64,000 bases of DNA from Capniomyces stellatus (Eukaryota > Kickxellomycota > Harpellomycetes > Harpellales > Legeriomycetaceae): NCBI GenBank assembly GCA_001661515.1, contig LUVW01000002.1, forward strand, positions 937,850 to 1,001,849, written 5' to 3'. The position numbers were made by a program, and so were the translations under genes. A model generated the notes under the pieces. The model did no database searches. It saw only the letters and a list, made by a program, of their open reading frames with translations, and had not been told where the DNA came from. Below are positions 45,650 to 56,765 of this stretch, in pieces; positions within the stretch are counted from its first letter, which is position 1, and the number at the start of each line of letters is the position of its first letter.

Positions 45650-46743
45650 TTTGGCTTGTTTTTCTAAAGGCAAAACAATGGTATGTAAAGTTTAAGAAAT
45701 CTACCAAGAAATAGATGAGGCGTGTTGAAAAGTGTGTATACAAAGCAAACGAGTGACGCTTCTGTTTTGTTTTGTTTTGTTTTTTCCTGGCTGTTTTAAA
45801 TTTAAGTTCGAGTGCCGAGTTCAAGTAGGAAAAAAAGAGATAATAGAAATGATTTAAAATTAAATCCAGAATTTATGAATTTATGAATTTTCTTGGGAGA
45901 GGTTTTTTTTTACTAGTCAAAAGATAAAATTGAAAAGTGCTTGGATTCTGCAAGATTGGATTATGATTAGTAATCAGGCGTATTATGATAAATGAGGCCA
46001 CTTTTAAACCAGACATTTATCACTGGGACAGTGTTACAGAATGATCCAGTTTTAGCTGGAATGTGCGTGTGTATATACTATACATCTTTGTGATATATTG
46101 TGGTTTTCCTCAAAGTCCAGAGAGAAAGCCTAGTAATTATTTAACAGCACCACAAACAAAATCGGATAACGGCCTTAATACAGAATACAAGCCAAAAATA
46201 GTTTGGTTGCAAGATCACAACTAGACGGTTAAAAGCGCTGTACAGGTGTCTTGGGGAGGCGACACAAGTGTGTGGTGGTTTTGTATGTAAAAATGGTGTC
46301 ACTTGGTTAAAAGCATACAAAAGGTGTTTAGTTTATATCTATAACAAGGGCAATGTCGATGTATAGACCAGAAATTTGTTTTGATATTGTCTAATCGAGA
46401 ATGCTTATTAAAATGTCTTGAACTAAGCCCAATAAAAAATAAATTGAAAAGACGGAATTTGATAGGGTTAACAAAAGTAAATTGAATAGCATACGTAATT
46501 TGACTGAATGTAGAACAGAAAATTAAAAAAAATGGTGAATAACTAAGCAAGTAAACAAAATAAAAGCAATTGAAAAGTCGACTCTTGTTAGTTAAAAAAA
46601 AAAACAAATAGGACAAAGAGTATAAAGTTGGTATACTTTTGAATATATACTTACCTGATCTTTTAGCCAGCCTACAAGTAGGAAAAATAGCGTTTCGATA
46701 CATCAATCCAGTAGCTTTTTTGTTTACAATAATTGAGGCATAA
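45650..46743. other. Shared promoter, COX17 (-) and RPT2 (+)
   Basis: About 1.1 kb between divergent genes. AT-rich. A hydrophobic minus ORF at 46299-46706 overlaps the RPT2 leader and is not called. Confidence 0.5.
46621..46627 (+). promoter_or_regulatory. TATA-like element for RPT2
   Basis: TATAAAG lies 117 bp before the inferred start codon. The first plus-strand ATG after it is the one at 46744, which supports that ATG as the start of RPT2. Position only; no proof of use. Confidence 0.4.
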
Positions 46744-48330
46744 ATGGTGAGTTTGCAATAAAAGACCTGGAGAGAATGAGTTTAGTTGTATTTGTAAAGT
46801 GGGCAGAATCCAAAGATGGTAGTTTAATCCGCTAAATAATGGTTTATAAACTTAAAAATAGGGTAACGCGCAATCCGGATTTCCTTCAGGGGGAGATAAA
46901 AAAAAGGTAAAGGAACGAATATAGGTGTAAAAGCAAAAAAAATAAAAAAATAAACCAAGTGTAAATGCTAGAGGTAAAAAAAGTGGGGGGGGGGGAGGGG
47001 AGATAGAGAGTAAAGAGACATGAGATTAATAGAATTTGTAACCGGAAACTGTATAAATGAGTAGAAGCCAGAGCCAAAGAAATGGGAGCCACCACTTCCA
47101 ACAACGATAGGTAAACGTAAGAAGAAGAGAGGACCAGATACAGCAACGAAGCTTCCACCAATTTTCCCAACGACGCGGTGTAATCTGAAGCAGTTGAAAC
47201 TGCAGAGGATAAACGATTATCTTTTGATGGAGCAGGAGTTTGTAGAGAAGCAGGAGCGATTGAAGCCGCAAGAGGAGAAGATCCAAGAGGAAAGAGCGCG
47301 AGTAGATGAGATAAGAGGGTCGCCAATGGCGGTTGGGACTTTGGAGGAAGTGATAGATGACAACCATGCGATTGTTTCAACGTCGTCGGGGCCAGAGTAC
47401 TACGTAACAATGCTTTCTATAGTAGACAAGGATCTGTTGGAGCCAGGCTGTTCGGTACTTTTACACAACAAAAACATGGCGGTGGTTGGAGTTTTGCAAG
47501 ATGATGCAGATCCAATGGTTAGCGTTATGAAGCTGGAAAAGGCGCCAACAGAATCTTATGCGGATGTTGGAGGACTTGAGCAGCAGATCCAGGAAATCAA
47601 AGAAGCGGTTGAGTTGCCATTGACACATCCTGAGCTATACGAGGAGATGGGAATCAAGCCGCCAAAGGGAGTTATTCTGTACGGGGTTCCGGGGACAGGA
47701 AAAACGCTGTTGGCGAAGGCAGTAGCCAATCAGACATCGGCAACATTTCTTCGCGTTGTTGGGTCCGAGCTGATTCAAAAGTATCTTGGAGATGGGCCCA
47801 AGCTGGTTCGTGAGCTGTTCAGAGTTGCTGAGGACTACGCACCATCTATTGTGTTTATTGACGAAATCGATGCTATTGGAACAAAGAGATACGACTCAAA
47901 TTCAGGAGGCGAAAAGGAGATCCAAAGAACCATGTTGGAGCTGCTCAACCAGCTTGATGGGTTTGACTCACGTGGCGATGTTAAGGTCATTATGGCAACC
48001 AATAAGATTGAGTCACTGGATCCTGCTCTTATCCGGCCTGGACGTATTGATAGAAAGATAGAGTTCCCACTTCCTGATGTAAAGACCAAGCGCAGAATCT
48101 TTGGAATCCACACATCAAGAATGACTCTTAGTGAGGATGTCGACCTTGAGGAGTATGTAATGTCAAAGGACGACTTGTCAGGCGCCGATATCAAGGCCGT
48201 CTGCACTGAGGCTGGTCTGTTGGCTCTTCGCGAACGACGAATGAAGGTGTGCAACGAAGATTTCCGCAAGGCCAGAGAGAAGGTTCTTATAAGAAAGAAT
48301 GAAGGAACTCCCGAGGGCTTATACATCTAA
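46744..48330 (+). CDS. RPT2: 26S proteasome ATPase subunit Rpt2 (PSMC1)
   Basis: AAA+ ATPase of the 19S base ring that unfolds substrates and opens the 20S gate. Inferred exons: 46744-46746 (the ATG alone), 46862-46906 ([15 protein letters not shown]) and 47065-48330, total 437 residues, matching the family. The N-terminus MGNAQSG is the conserved Rpt2 myristoylation site (Gly2, Ser6), and it exists only if the lone-ATG exon is spliced on. Then a basic stretch, a coiled coil, OB domain ([14 protein letters not shown]), Walker A GVPGTGKT, Walker [12 protein letters not shown], and the arginine-finger region [10 protein letters not shown]. The C-terminus GLYI is an HbYX gate-opening motif. Exon 3 alone is unambiguous; the first two exons are inferred from frame, splice signals and family N-terminus. 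Confidence 0.93.
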
Positions 48331-48698
48331 ACCCGCATAACTCGATACTACCTCCTTTTCTTTTTTCTTTTCCTTTATTCCTTTTCCTTTTCTATCTCTA
48401 TTTCTACAGTATTTTTTTCATTTATATATTGTTTTAAATAAAAATATTCTTGTTATATTTTACTTTTTTACTTTTTTTTACTCAATTTAAAAAAGCTAGG
48501 ATCAGTACGAAATACAGGCCAGCTTGAATTACATTTTACTTTCAATTAATTGTAATTCTCAATATAGAACAAAAATAAAAGAAATCAGCAGCAATAAATC
48601 AAAACAACCGCACACAGCTGGAGAAAGAAAGAAAAAAAGAAAGAAAAAAAACTACTCTAAACAACTCTGTATTCAATTCCACCCTCTTCTCCTCCCCC
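48331..48698. other. Convergent 3' spacer, RPT2/ankyrin gene
   Basis: 368 bp, pyrimidine-rich just after RPT2, with AATAAA at about 48438. No gene. Confidence 0.6.
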
Positions 48699-49371
48699 TT
48701 AATCGCTGTCTATATCCGAGTCATCGTCACTTTCAACCTTCTTTACCGGAACCATGTTTTTCGCCAAAGTTGCCTGCAGCAAAGTGGTCCGCATTTCTTT
48801 GAAACTCATTGGAACCATTTTAATTGGCGTTTGGTTCATTTTGTTGTTTATCCGTGGATCTGCTCCATTCTCAATCAGCAGCTTTGCCATGTTTAGTGCT
48901 GTCTCTTGGTCCTCGCAACTCACTGCTTTGTGTAACGGTGTATCACCTTCGATTCTGTTTTTAATATTCGTGTTGATGTCTTTAGCCTCAACCAACAGCG
49001 CTATACAATCAAGCGACCCAACCTTGGCCCTTTATTCCGTTTACCAAATATATACAAGTCCGTGCTTATTAGTTTGTTGTAGATTAAAAATTAACCACTT
49101 GCGTATTATGCAAGCATATCTAGGAGTTTTTGTTTTGCATTTATCTTTCTAGTCATCATGAAGGAAAATGAAGAGGAAGAAAAAAAACAGCATATAAACA
49201 CTAAAATGTGAATAAAATATTATACCACCAATCTACTTACGCATAGTGCAAACCTGTGTTCCCAACTCCGTCAACACAATTAACATTTACCCCAGATTTG
49301 CTCCGTAAAACCTCAGATAGCAACTCGGGGTAATCCTGTTTGCATGCTGCAAGCAATTGCTCATCTATCAT
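48699..49371 (-). CDS. Small ankyrin-repeat protein, 153 residues
   Basis: Two exons: 49371-49241 (MIDEQLLAACKQDYPELL...GNTGLHY) and 49029-48699, joined across a 211 nt intron in the middle of an ankyrin repeat: LHYA|AKVGSLDCIALLVEA. A second repeat follows (GDTPLHKAVS...NMAKLLIENGADPRINN) and part of a third (NQTPIKM). The tail is acidic (SDDDSDIDSD). Ankyrin repeats are protein-binding modules; small acidic-tailed fungal proteins of this type exist but I cannot name an ortholog. The start ATG is followed at once by helix-forming residues typical of a capping repeat. Partner and location unknown. Confidence 0.85.
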
Positions 49372-49477
49372 TAGCCGTACGCAGAATTTAAGGCTTTATA
49401 TCTTTCCTGCCATAACCGTTTCTAAATTTAAAAAAAAAGCCCACTATAATAAAAGGTAATCCAAAAGTTACCATTTG

Positions 49478-49723
49478 ATGCTCCCGCTTCACTCATTATC
49501 ACTACTATTGTTGCCGACTAGTACTGTTTTCGTTTTTGTTTTGGGTCTGCCGCTATTAATACTGTTGAGCGTTCTAAAACCGGAATTTTTTGATTTAATG
49601 CCTTTCCTTAAGCTTCTAATGATATATCGCTCTAAATTTCACTCGTCTGGAACTCGTAAAACCCTGCTATTACCCAATAATTATGTATTCAGTAAGTTTC
49701 TTTTGATAATTGAACTTGAATAA
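49478..49723 (+). CDS. Possible small membrane or secreted protein
   Basis: ATG at 49478 opens 81 codons with a leucine-rich N-terminus (LPLHSLSLLLLPTSTVFVFV), resembling a signal anchor, then a basic segment (YRSKFHSSGTRKTLL). It is divergent from the ankyrin gene. A GTAAGT donor inside (after TATGTATTCA, 49692) and an acceptor TACTAG at about 49763 would extend it. Composition is mostly T-rich codons, so chance is quite possible. No family. Confidence 0.18.
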   Translation: MLPLHSLSLLLLPTSTVFVFVLGLPLLILLSVLKPEFFDLMPFLKLLMIYRSKFHSSGTRKTLLLPNNYVFSKFLLIIELE

Positions 49724-50265
49724 CAAAATAAAAGTCCTAATTAAAATTTAAATATTATACTAGAATTCTCCAAATTGGCAAACATCAACTATAATTACTC
49801 ATCGCAAACCTTTATTTTAAACATCCAGCCATATTTGTTTTTTTTTATTGAAATTCCAGCCATATTTTGGCCTTATAACATTTTTGCCAATTTGCCAATT
49901 TTACCTTTTTTTTTTTTGCCATTACCAAACTAGTAAACAAAAGCACCATTATGACTACAATAAACAGGAAAGCAAGGGACTTTTTTAGCCCAGCCAATTA
50001 TCCAATGGTATAAGCAGGCCATTTTTTTAAAAAAATAATTGTTCATAGCCCAATAATATCTATCCACCCATTTTAAAAAAGTGTAACACAACACACACAT
50101 ATTTCAGACCTTAAACCCGAAACCTCTTCTCAACAAACTTTATTAAATCCAAATTGCCCACTCTTTTTGGTACCAACAATCAAAATGTCATTCATTGCCT
50201 CAATACTCTTATTTTTAGCTTGGCTACAAACATAAAAAAAAAGCAAAAAACCCTTAATAAAAGAT
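49724..50265. other. AT-rich spacer 3' of tRNA-Gly
   Basis: No gene seen. On the minus strand just beyond the tRNA are a TTTT and then longer T runs (50240-50263) that fit an RNA polymerase III terminator. Confidence 0.5.
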
Positions 50266-50336
50266 TGCGTAGACCGGGAATCGAACCCGGGTCTGCCGCG
50301 TGGCAGGCGGCAATTATACCACTAAACCATCTACGC
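50266..50336 (-). tRNA. tRNA-Gly (anticodon GCC)
   Basis: 71 nt without intron. The acceptor stem GCGTAGA pairs with TCTACGC and A is the discriminator base. The D-arm carries the A-box TGGTTTAGTGG. The anticodon stem GCCGC/GCGGC closes loop CTGCCAC, giving anticodon GCC. The T-arm has the B-box GGTTCGAATCC. CCA is not encoded, as expected in a eukaryotic nucleus. T-runs follow on the minus strand as a Pol III terminator. Confidence 0.97.
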
Positions 50337-52139
50337 TGGATGAAAATTTTTATAATCGAAAACTCCAAATCAGTATATTAGCTTAAAAAAACCAATAGAA
50401 ACAACGTAAAAAAAAAATCCTCTCATTGCGGTTTGTAGACCTCATTCGCCGATTCACTTTACTCTAAGGGTTTGCAAAAAGGAAAATATCATCACCAGAT
50501 ATCACCTCTGCTTACGTTTTTACTTTGAAGCCAAAGGATTATTCGACAGCATAATATGTATGGTTCATTATATTCTGCATCTAACGTCGACTTGTTTTGT
50601 ATGGGGAATAAAGATATTGTAATAATCTACAACAATATTATAATAAACGCGCTTTAATCCCGAGTTAATGTCTTAATCACCAATGGCTTCGATGTAGCAA
50701 ATCATATAACATAGCTTAGTGAGATGATATACCAAAAGACTCTGAGCAATCGGGATTTTTGGTTGTAACATAGAAAACATTACCAAATTTTCTAAATCAA
50801 TTGGTATTGGTCCAAGTTGGAAGCTATAGTGGTAACGCTTTGTATCCAGCCGGGTTTAAAAAAATCGGTGTTGAGTCCTATTTAGTTTTAATTTAATTTA
50901 ATATAATTTTTTTTATCGAAATGTGTTTAGTTTTATTTTAGAGTAAAATGTTTTTCTCTAAAAGAAAGTTATCAAGTCTGTTACAGACTTTGGGTGAAAA
51001 TAAACAACCACATACGACAACAAGAAATAAAAACCAAATATATAATAATAGTCCATGATTAATAATACCTGATGTATTAGTACGCTATAATTGGTCTGAT
51101 GGTTTGAGATTCCATTGCCCATATTTCTACTCCTTCGAGTTTAGATTTGTTTTATTTCGTTTATGTCCAATTGTGAGCTTCAAGTATTTGCCTTAAGATA
51201 CAGCCATAACTTGTTTTGAACTACATTTTTAGTCGCTTGAACTTTCCATCCCCCCCAAGTTATGTCCAATAATCCATCTTTCGAGTCTGCTCAGCTAGCT
51301 AGCAAGGTGGTGATTGGAGAAAGCAAGCTCTTTATATACACCTTTTTCATCAGTATTGAAGTCTACAAAACGAATAAAACAGGTGCTGCAAAACTTGCTG
51401 GTATACTTTGGTCTTTTTTTCTTTCCTGCCAAATATCACCAGGGCGCCATCCTATTTGCTTAGTGGTATTTTTCAGACATCTTGAGATTGTTTAAAGAAG
51501 CCATTTATTGCTCTTACTTTATTGCTCTACTTTATTGCTTTCTTATTTTATTGTTCTACTTTATTACTTTCTTATTTTGTTACACTCTTTTACAACACTT
51601 TTTGTTCATTTTAACTTTCAAAACGACATGATACATTTAATTGAATTACGTTAATTATATTAAACTTAATTCAGTAGTTGAACTATTAACCGGGTTGATT
51701 ACCAATCAAAGCCAGTAAAAAAACACAATTAATTGTGGTCATCCAATGGAAGAATGCGTTTACCTCTTTCTGATCATTTAAATAAAAAGACAAAGATTTT
51801 AGTTTTCTGTTTTGGCCCAACTTGGTATATTTAAATAGATTTTTTTTTATACAAGCAAAAAAAATAAACCAAACCAAACTAAACTTGGCTTGTTATAATT
51901 AACAACTTTAAAACGAACTAAAGGTTAATGTGTTAATTGACTTTTTTTTTATGTATATTAATCTTTTTTGTCTCTGTAAAGCACAAAATCTTTGAGCTTT
52001 AATGATACCCTGCATTATTAAAGCACTTTACAACATTCGAGACGCGATTACTCTAGTTGAAAAGTAAGAATAACACCCTGAAAGGCATTTATTTAAAGAT
52101 AAAGAGACTAGCCTTGTTGAATTTCCATAGAAATTTGTT
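50337..52139. other. Spacer upstream of the PKA gene
   Basis: About 1.8 kb, AT-rich. A degenerate CTTTATTGCTCTA tandem lies around 51507-51585. The plus ORF at 51262-51495 (MSNNPSFESAQLASK...) has no family features and is not called. Confidence 0.45.
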
Positions 52140-52147
52140 TATAAAAA
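52140..52147 (+). promoter_or_regulatory. TATA-like element before the PKA leader
   Basis: TATAAAAA immediately precedes the point where the sequence turns A/purine-rich and becomes almost free of ATG. If used, transcription would start near 52170-52200 and give a leader of about 1.15 kb. Confidence 0.4.
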
Positions 52148-52169
52148 GACGATAGTAAATTCAGATTTA

Positions 52170-53352
52170 CTTTGAACAGACTTGGTAGTAATTGAACAAA
52201 ATACAAACAATAAACAACTTGAACACAGTTATATCAATAATAAGAAATATAAAAGTAATTTTAATTTAAAAAGAAAAGTGAAAAAAGGGACAAAGTAACA
52301 AACAGGACACTCAAGTGAACAATTCAAGCAATTAGTAGAACAAAACCGAATATATTTTGCTGTAAAGCGTCCAAGACCAACAAAGCAAATACTAGAATAT
52401 TTCTTTTTTAAAAAATAAATCAGCTACAGAAACTACCGAATTAAAGAGGCTTAAATACTCGGAGCAAAAAAAAAAGGAAAAGGAAAGCGGATCCAGATTG
52501 AGCCAGCGATTCAGAAGAGTAGCGGCTACAGGAACAACGATAGTGGCACCTAAAAAACATTCGGTATTAGCGATAGCGACAAAAGGAAACTCACAAGAAG
52601 TAAAACTAGTAGAGTGCATCACTGGCTTTATTGACGGCGATAGCTTAGCAAATAATCTCGGTAAAGTGGAAAGTTAGCAGGTATCGAAGCATAGCAATAG
52701 TGATGCGAGTAGAACTATACTACTAGGAAGAAATATTACTGAAACAAAAGAATTGAAGGTCTGCAGCTCAGAGCATAAGGCTATTAGCGACTTGAAAATA
52801 ATAAAGGACCAAGGCCCAAAAACAATTAGTAGACTCAGCTGGAAGCTTTAAGGGGCTGTGCACGAAATCGTCCAACAGAGTCCAGTTTAACGGATACGAA
52901 AAGGATAGCAAAGAGAGCGCAACTGATAGCTTCGATACAGAAGATAGTTGATTTACTCATACAAGTAGTACAGAAAGTGGAAAACAAGGACTTTATTCAG
53001 CCTGTGCATCAACACAAGACATCGAGGTGGAATATATAGGCAGTGTACCGATAGATACTGATTATATAACCAGGGACTATAAACACGTCTACAGAATTAA
53101 AAAAAACAATAGCTTGTACTTTGGAACAAAGCTGGATACCAAAACAACAGCAGCCAAAAACGCAACTGAGCAAGAACTAGATAGTAGGAAAACGTACACC
53201 AAAGCGCCAAAAAGAGAAGTAAAGGCTAGCCAGAGGTTTAAGCCATACAAAAAAACGCCAGAAAGTCACGGGATTCAGGAGTCTAGAGGCGAAATCACTA
53301 GAGATTCGGGCCAATTACCTTTAGACGTGAGCAATACAGATTGTAGAGAGTT
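52170..53352 (+). other. Inferred long ATG-depleted 5' leader of the PKA gene
   Basis: From 52005 to 53352 there is only one ATG on the plus strand (52703), opening an 8-codon upstream ORF that ends in TAG at 52726. The stretch is purine-rich and open in several frames for 60-150 codons, but without start codons. The best reading is a long untranslated leader with one short uORF. The alternative is a long N-terminal coding extension whose true start exon lies further upstream. The frame in front of ATG 53353 is continuous with the kinase start but is broken by a TGA near 52950. Confidence 0.5.
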
Positions 53353-54833
53353 AATGGTAGGTACAAGATATATCAGGATACTGAATTTTGTTGCATGGTC
53401 TTTGGCCATAAGAGTTTAAACTAGCTGTACTTGTGAATGTTTACTTGTGATTATTGTGATACACGTGTAAATTTACTGGACTTGAAGCACAAAGAAAAGA
53501 AAGAAGTTGTTCAAGAGTACTTTGTAGTTGAAAGTATTGTTTGAAGCGTTTTTTTAATGATGGGTTTGTTTAAAATATTTAGAAATATACAGTGTCACAC
53601 TATAAAGAGCAAGGCAAATACGAGGCTGACGAATCCAGTACGCACACGAGGGTTAGCCCAGCACGAATAGACTTGAAAACATCAGAGCCAAACGCACCCG
53701 CAAAAGAGAAAATGTCGGGAAACCAAGTACAGGCGCAAAACTACACCCATGACTACAGCCAATACAGGGGCAGTGATGAAGACAGAAGCACACCGTTTGA
53801 TTATGATCTGTATAGAGAACAGAACAACGTACACACAAACCAACATAGACAGATGGAACTGCAGAACAGCCAAAGTTCCTCGCACCGACTAAGAGAATTC
53901 AAAATGATGAACACGTTAGGAACAGGGACGTTTGGGCGGGTTTACCTATGTAGACATATTAAGACACAGGATTTTTTTGCAATGAAAGTTTTGAGAAAGT
54001 CGCAAGTGGTGAAGCTTAAACAGGTGGAACATATAAACAACGAAAAAAGCATTTTGGAGCGGATTTCACATCCTTTTATTGTCAAGCTACAAATGGCAAT
54101 GCAAGATGAGCGCAACCTTTACATGGTCATGGAGTATGTTTCTGGCGGTGAGCTGTTTTCCTACCTGCGGAAGCTAGGCAGATTTTCCGAGGACACTGCG
54201 CGGTTTTACACTGCAGAAATAGTGCTGGCAATAGAGTTTCTACATAGCAACGATTTTATCTATAGAGACATCAAGCCTGAAAATCTGCTTCTTGACCAAA
54301 ACGGCCACATCAAAATGACTGACTTTGGTTTTGCCAAGCAGGTCAGAGACAGAACCTGGACTCTATGCGGAACACCCGAGTACCTCGCTCCTGAAACCAT
54401 CCAAAGCAAAGGCCATGGCAAGCCCGTTGATTGGTGGGCCATCGGCATCCTAATGTACGAAATGCTGGTTGGCTATCCGCCGTTTTACGATGCAAATCCG
54501 TTTGCCACATATGAAAAAATTCTTACTGGGAAGTTTACTTTTCCCTTGTTCTGTAGTGTAACAAGTCGCGATTTGATCACCCGTTTATTAAATGCGGATG
54601 TATCCAAACGACTGGGCAACTTGTCTAGTGGGTCGTTGGACGTTAAGCGACACCCTTGGTTCTTCCAAATCAACTGGGGCTCCATCCTAAGGCAGACCAC
54701 CAAGCCCCCCATTGTTCCAAATTACTCTTATCCTGGTGACACCAGTAATTTTGACAGGTACCCCGAGCCTCCCCAAGAACCTGCGCCTGAGCCTGGGATC
54801 GATCCATACAGACACTTATTCACTGGCTTTTGA
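53353..54833 (+). CDS. PKA1: cAMP-dependent protein kinase catalytic subunit (PKA)
   Basis: Ser/Thr kinase of the AGC group, released from its regulatory subunit by cAMP. The kinase exon is 53583-54833. It has no ATG at its start, and I join it to a lone ATG at 53353-53355 directly followed by a GTAGGT donor (227 nt intron), giving 417 residues. An internal ATG at 53712 (MSGNQVQ) is the fallback start. About 100 Q/N/H/Y-rich residues precede the kinase domain. Motifs: glycine loop GTGTFG, FAMKVLRK lysine, EKSIL glutamate, YRDIKPENLLL, DFGFAK, activation loop TWTLCGTPEYLAPE with the PDK1-site Thr, DWWAIG, and the hydrophobic-motif C-terminus FTGF at the very end, as in PKA. It stops with TGA, the only confident gene here to do so. 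Confidence 0.93.
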
Positions 54834-55840
54834 ACCTGTCTTTTCTTATTCTTCTTATTCTTCTTCTATTTTTCTATTAGCCATTTCGTTTCTATCTCAC
54901 TCTACATATACCTTATATACCTTTGTTTAAATCTATTCAATTCTAAACTCAACTTCCTTTGCTATTTTTCCTGGTAATTATCCAACCCTATTTTGCTGCT
55001 TGCTTTTCTTTCCTGGAATACCACCGGGTTTTCTATATCTTTAGCACATGTTAACGCTCTTGTTTTTTTTTTTTTTTTACCAACATTTCAGTAAAAAGCA
55101 TGGCCGATTCACCCAATTGACAAACTGAAAGATAAAAGTACCGTGCCATTTTTCCAAATATAGAACGTTTGAAGACTCGACCAAATCCATCCATCATCTG
55201 CTTTTATAATTTGCCCAAAATGCCATTGGAGATCGAGTGACTAATTAAAGGGGTAATGGAAGATCTAGTTTGAAAACCCAAATGCCCACCAAGTTGAATT
55301 TTACAGTTTGTTTACAGCTTCATTAGCCAACAATCAATTTACCCCTTTCCTCCCTCATTCATTCCCTCCGGTTTAGTTTTATTTTTTTAAAATGAAAAAT
55401 AATACCGTTGATTTGAGATAAAAGTTTTGTATGAGCTAGTTTATTGGACCATACCAAAAAAGCACTTTTTTACAAACTGAATTGACAAGACTTTGAGTAA
55501 TTTTTCTTTCCTTTATCACATTATTTTTTGCTGTTTGATTTGCACACTCGATTAACACTAAATTCACTCAGTTTGTTTGTCTTCATTCATTTTAACTACT
55601 AAAACAGTCTAGCAAGGACACAAAAACCAATTGCACTTACTCCAATTTATAACATCTAAACCAAAGTAAACTCGCCACCGTCCAATAGTCTTAATTTTAA
55701 TTATTAGATTTTTATTAATGTAGCCAGAAATTTACGTAAAATTTTACCAATGTAGATAAAGCCACAATGTCCTAATGTGGTTTGTTTGGCTTTTTTACCA
55801 TTCTATTACTATTTTTTATTTTTTACAACTATTTTTTATT

Positions 55841-56121
55841 AGCTCTCCTGAGAGAGGAGTTAAAACAACCAACTGTCAAGATTCTCAAGAGCCCTGACAC
55901 CCTCAGCGCCAAGACGATGCTGGCAACAGCGTCGTTTTTGGAGGCCATCCACAAACCCCGTTACTTGATCCTGTCCAGGCTTAAAGCAGTACCAATCTCC
56001 CTGAACCAATGCCCATCGGGTACGGACGATCTAATTGATCGAAGGGGAGTTGGCTAATAGATTTGTTTAACATATCAAAACAGTAGTATTTTATAATATT
56101 TTTATAGCGCCGTTTAATATG
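55841..56121 (+). repeat. Dispersed repeat (about 250 bp family), copy 2, longer form
   Basis: Same orientation as 31587-31800. It keeps about 36 nt (GATTCTCAAGAGCCCTGACA...) absent from copy 1, and both copies share downstream TTTAACATATCAAAA. The protein-like frame is open for about 70 codons (LREELKQPTVKILKSPDTL, then ATASFLEAIHKPRYLIL, then a DDLIDRR that both copies share). No terminal inverted repeats or target-site duplications are obvious by eye. It lies about 1 kb beyond PKA. Confidence 0.8.
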
Positions 56122-56689
56122 TTTATCTCTTTCTAAATTGAATTTTTTTCTTTCCTTCGATGGTGTTGCAAGATAAAAACATTTATAAATTCGAATATGT
56201 TAAACCAAACGTGATATTTAATGTTTGTTGTTTCAATTGGAATGGTAGCTGCCATTGTTCTCACCAAACTGTTTGTTTTTACATCGTTTTTTCCAAGAAC
56301 ATTTTGTATACTTTGTGAACCAACATTGTTTTGACTTCAATTGTATTCTTGAAGGTAGCAGAAACACTTGCATATAATCGGACTGGTACACTATTGTGTT
56401 GTAAAACAGGAACGTTAAAAAATAATTTATAAATAGAGTTTTGGACTGTGTAATTGTGCAATTGTGCAGGTCACTGCTAACTGAGTCTCACTAAAAACAT
56501 TTTCCAGAACTGGCAACCATTTATATGCTACTAGCCGCTACCACAATTAAAAAAATTTCGGTTTGCTAAAAGTTTGTCTTGACAAAGCCGCAATAGTTAT
56601 TTCAAATTTGCACAAAAAGAAAACATAGTCCGAGTAAAACTTGAGTTGATCAATAACATCCGAGCATCGAGTCGTTAAAAGTATCAGCA

Positions 56690-56765
56690 AAAAAAAAAAT
56701 CAAAAAAATCAAAAAAATCAAAACAAAAAAACAGAAAAAACAAAAAAACTATTTCAATAAAAGTA
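56690..56765. repeat. A-rich simple repeat (AAAAAATC)n
   Basis: Several consecutive ATCAAAAAA units grade into AACAAAAAA. Low-complexity sequence with no gene. Confidence 0.7.

Noticed and set aside
46299..46706. Minus-strand 135-codon hydrophobic ORF
   Set aside because: It overlaps the RPT2 leader and TATA-like element, is F/L/S/Y-rich and reads through a good splice donor. Treated as noise except for the short segment noted near COX17.
47686..47709. Rpt2 Walker A reads GVPGTGKT, with Val at the position after the first Gly
   Set aside because: That position varies among Rpt2 proteins and the Gly-Lys-Thr core is intact, so no loss of function is suggested.
53027..53419. A 130-codon plus ORF before PKA as a separate gene
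   Set aside because: It has no ATG until its end, where the ATG fits as the PKA start. Purine-rich, T-poor DNA here is open in several frames, so openness alone is weak evidence.
52950..54833. Reassignment of TGA as a sense codon, suggested by frames continuing past TGA at 12323 and 52950
   Set aside because: PKA ends in TGA exactly after its conserved FTGF hydrophobic motif, and no confident gene has an internal TGA, so TGA is a normal stop.
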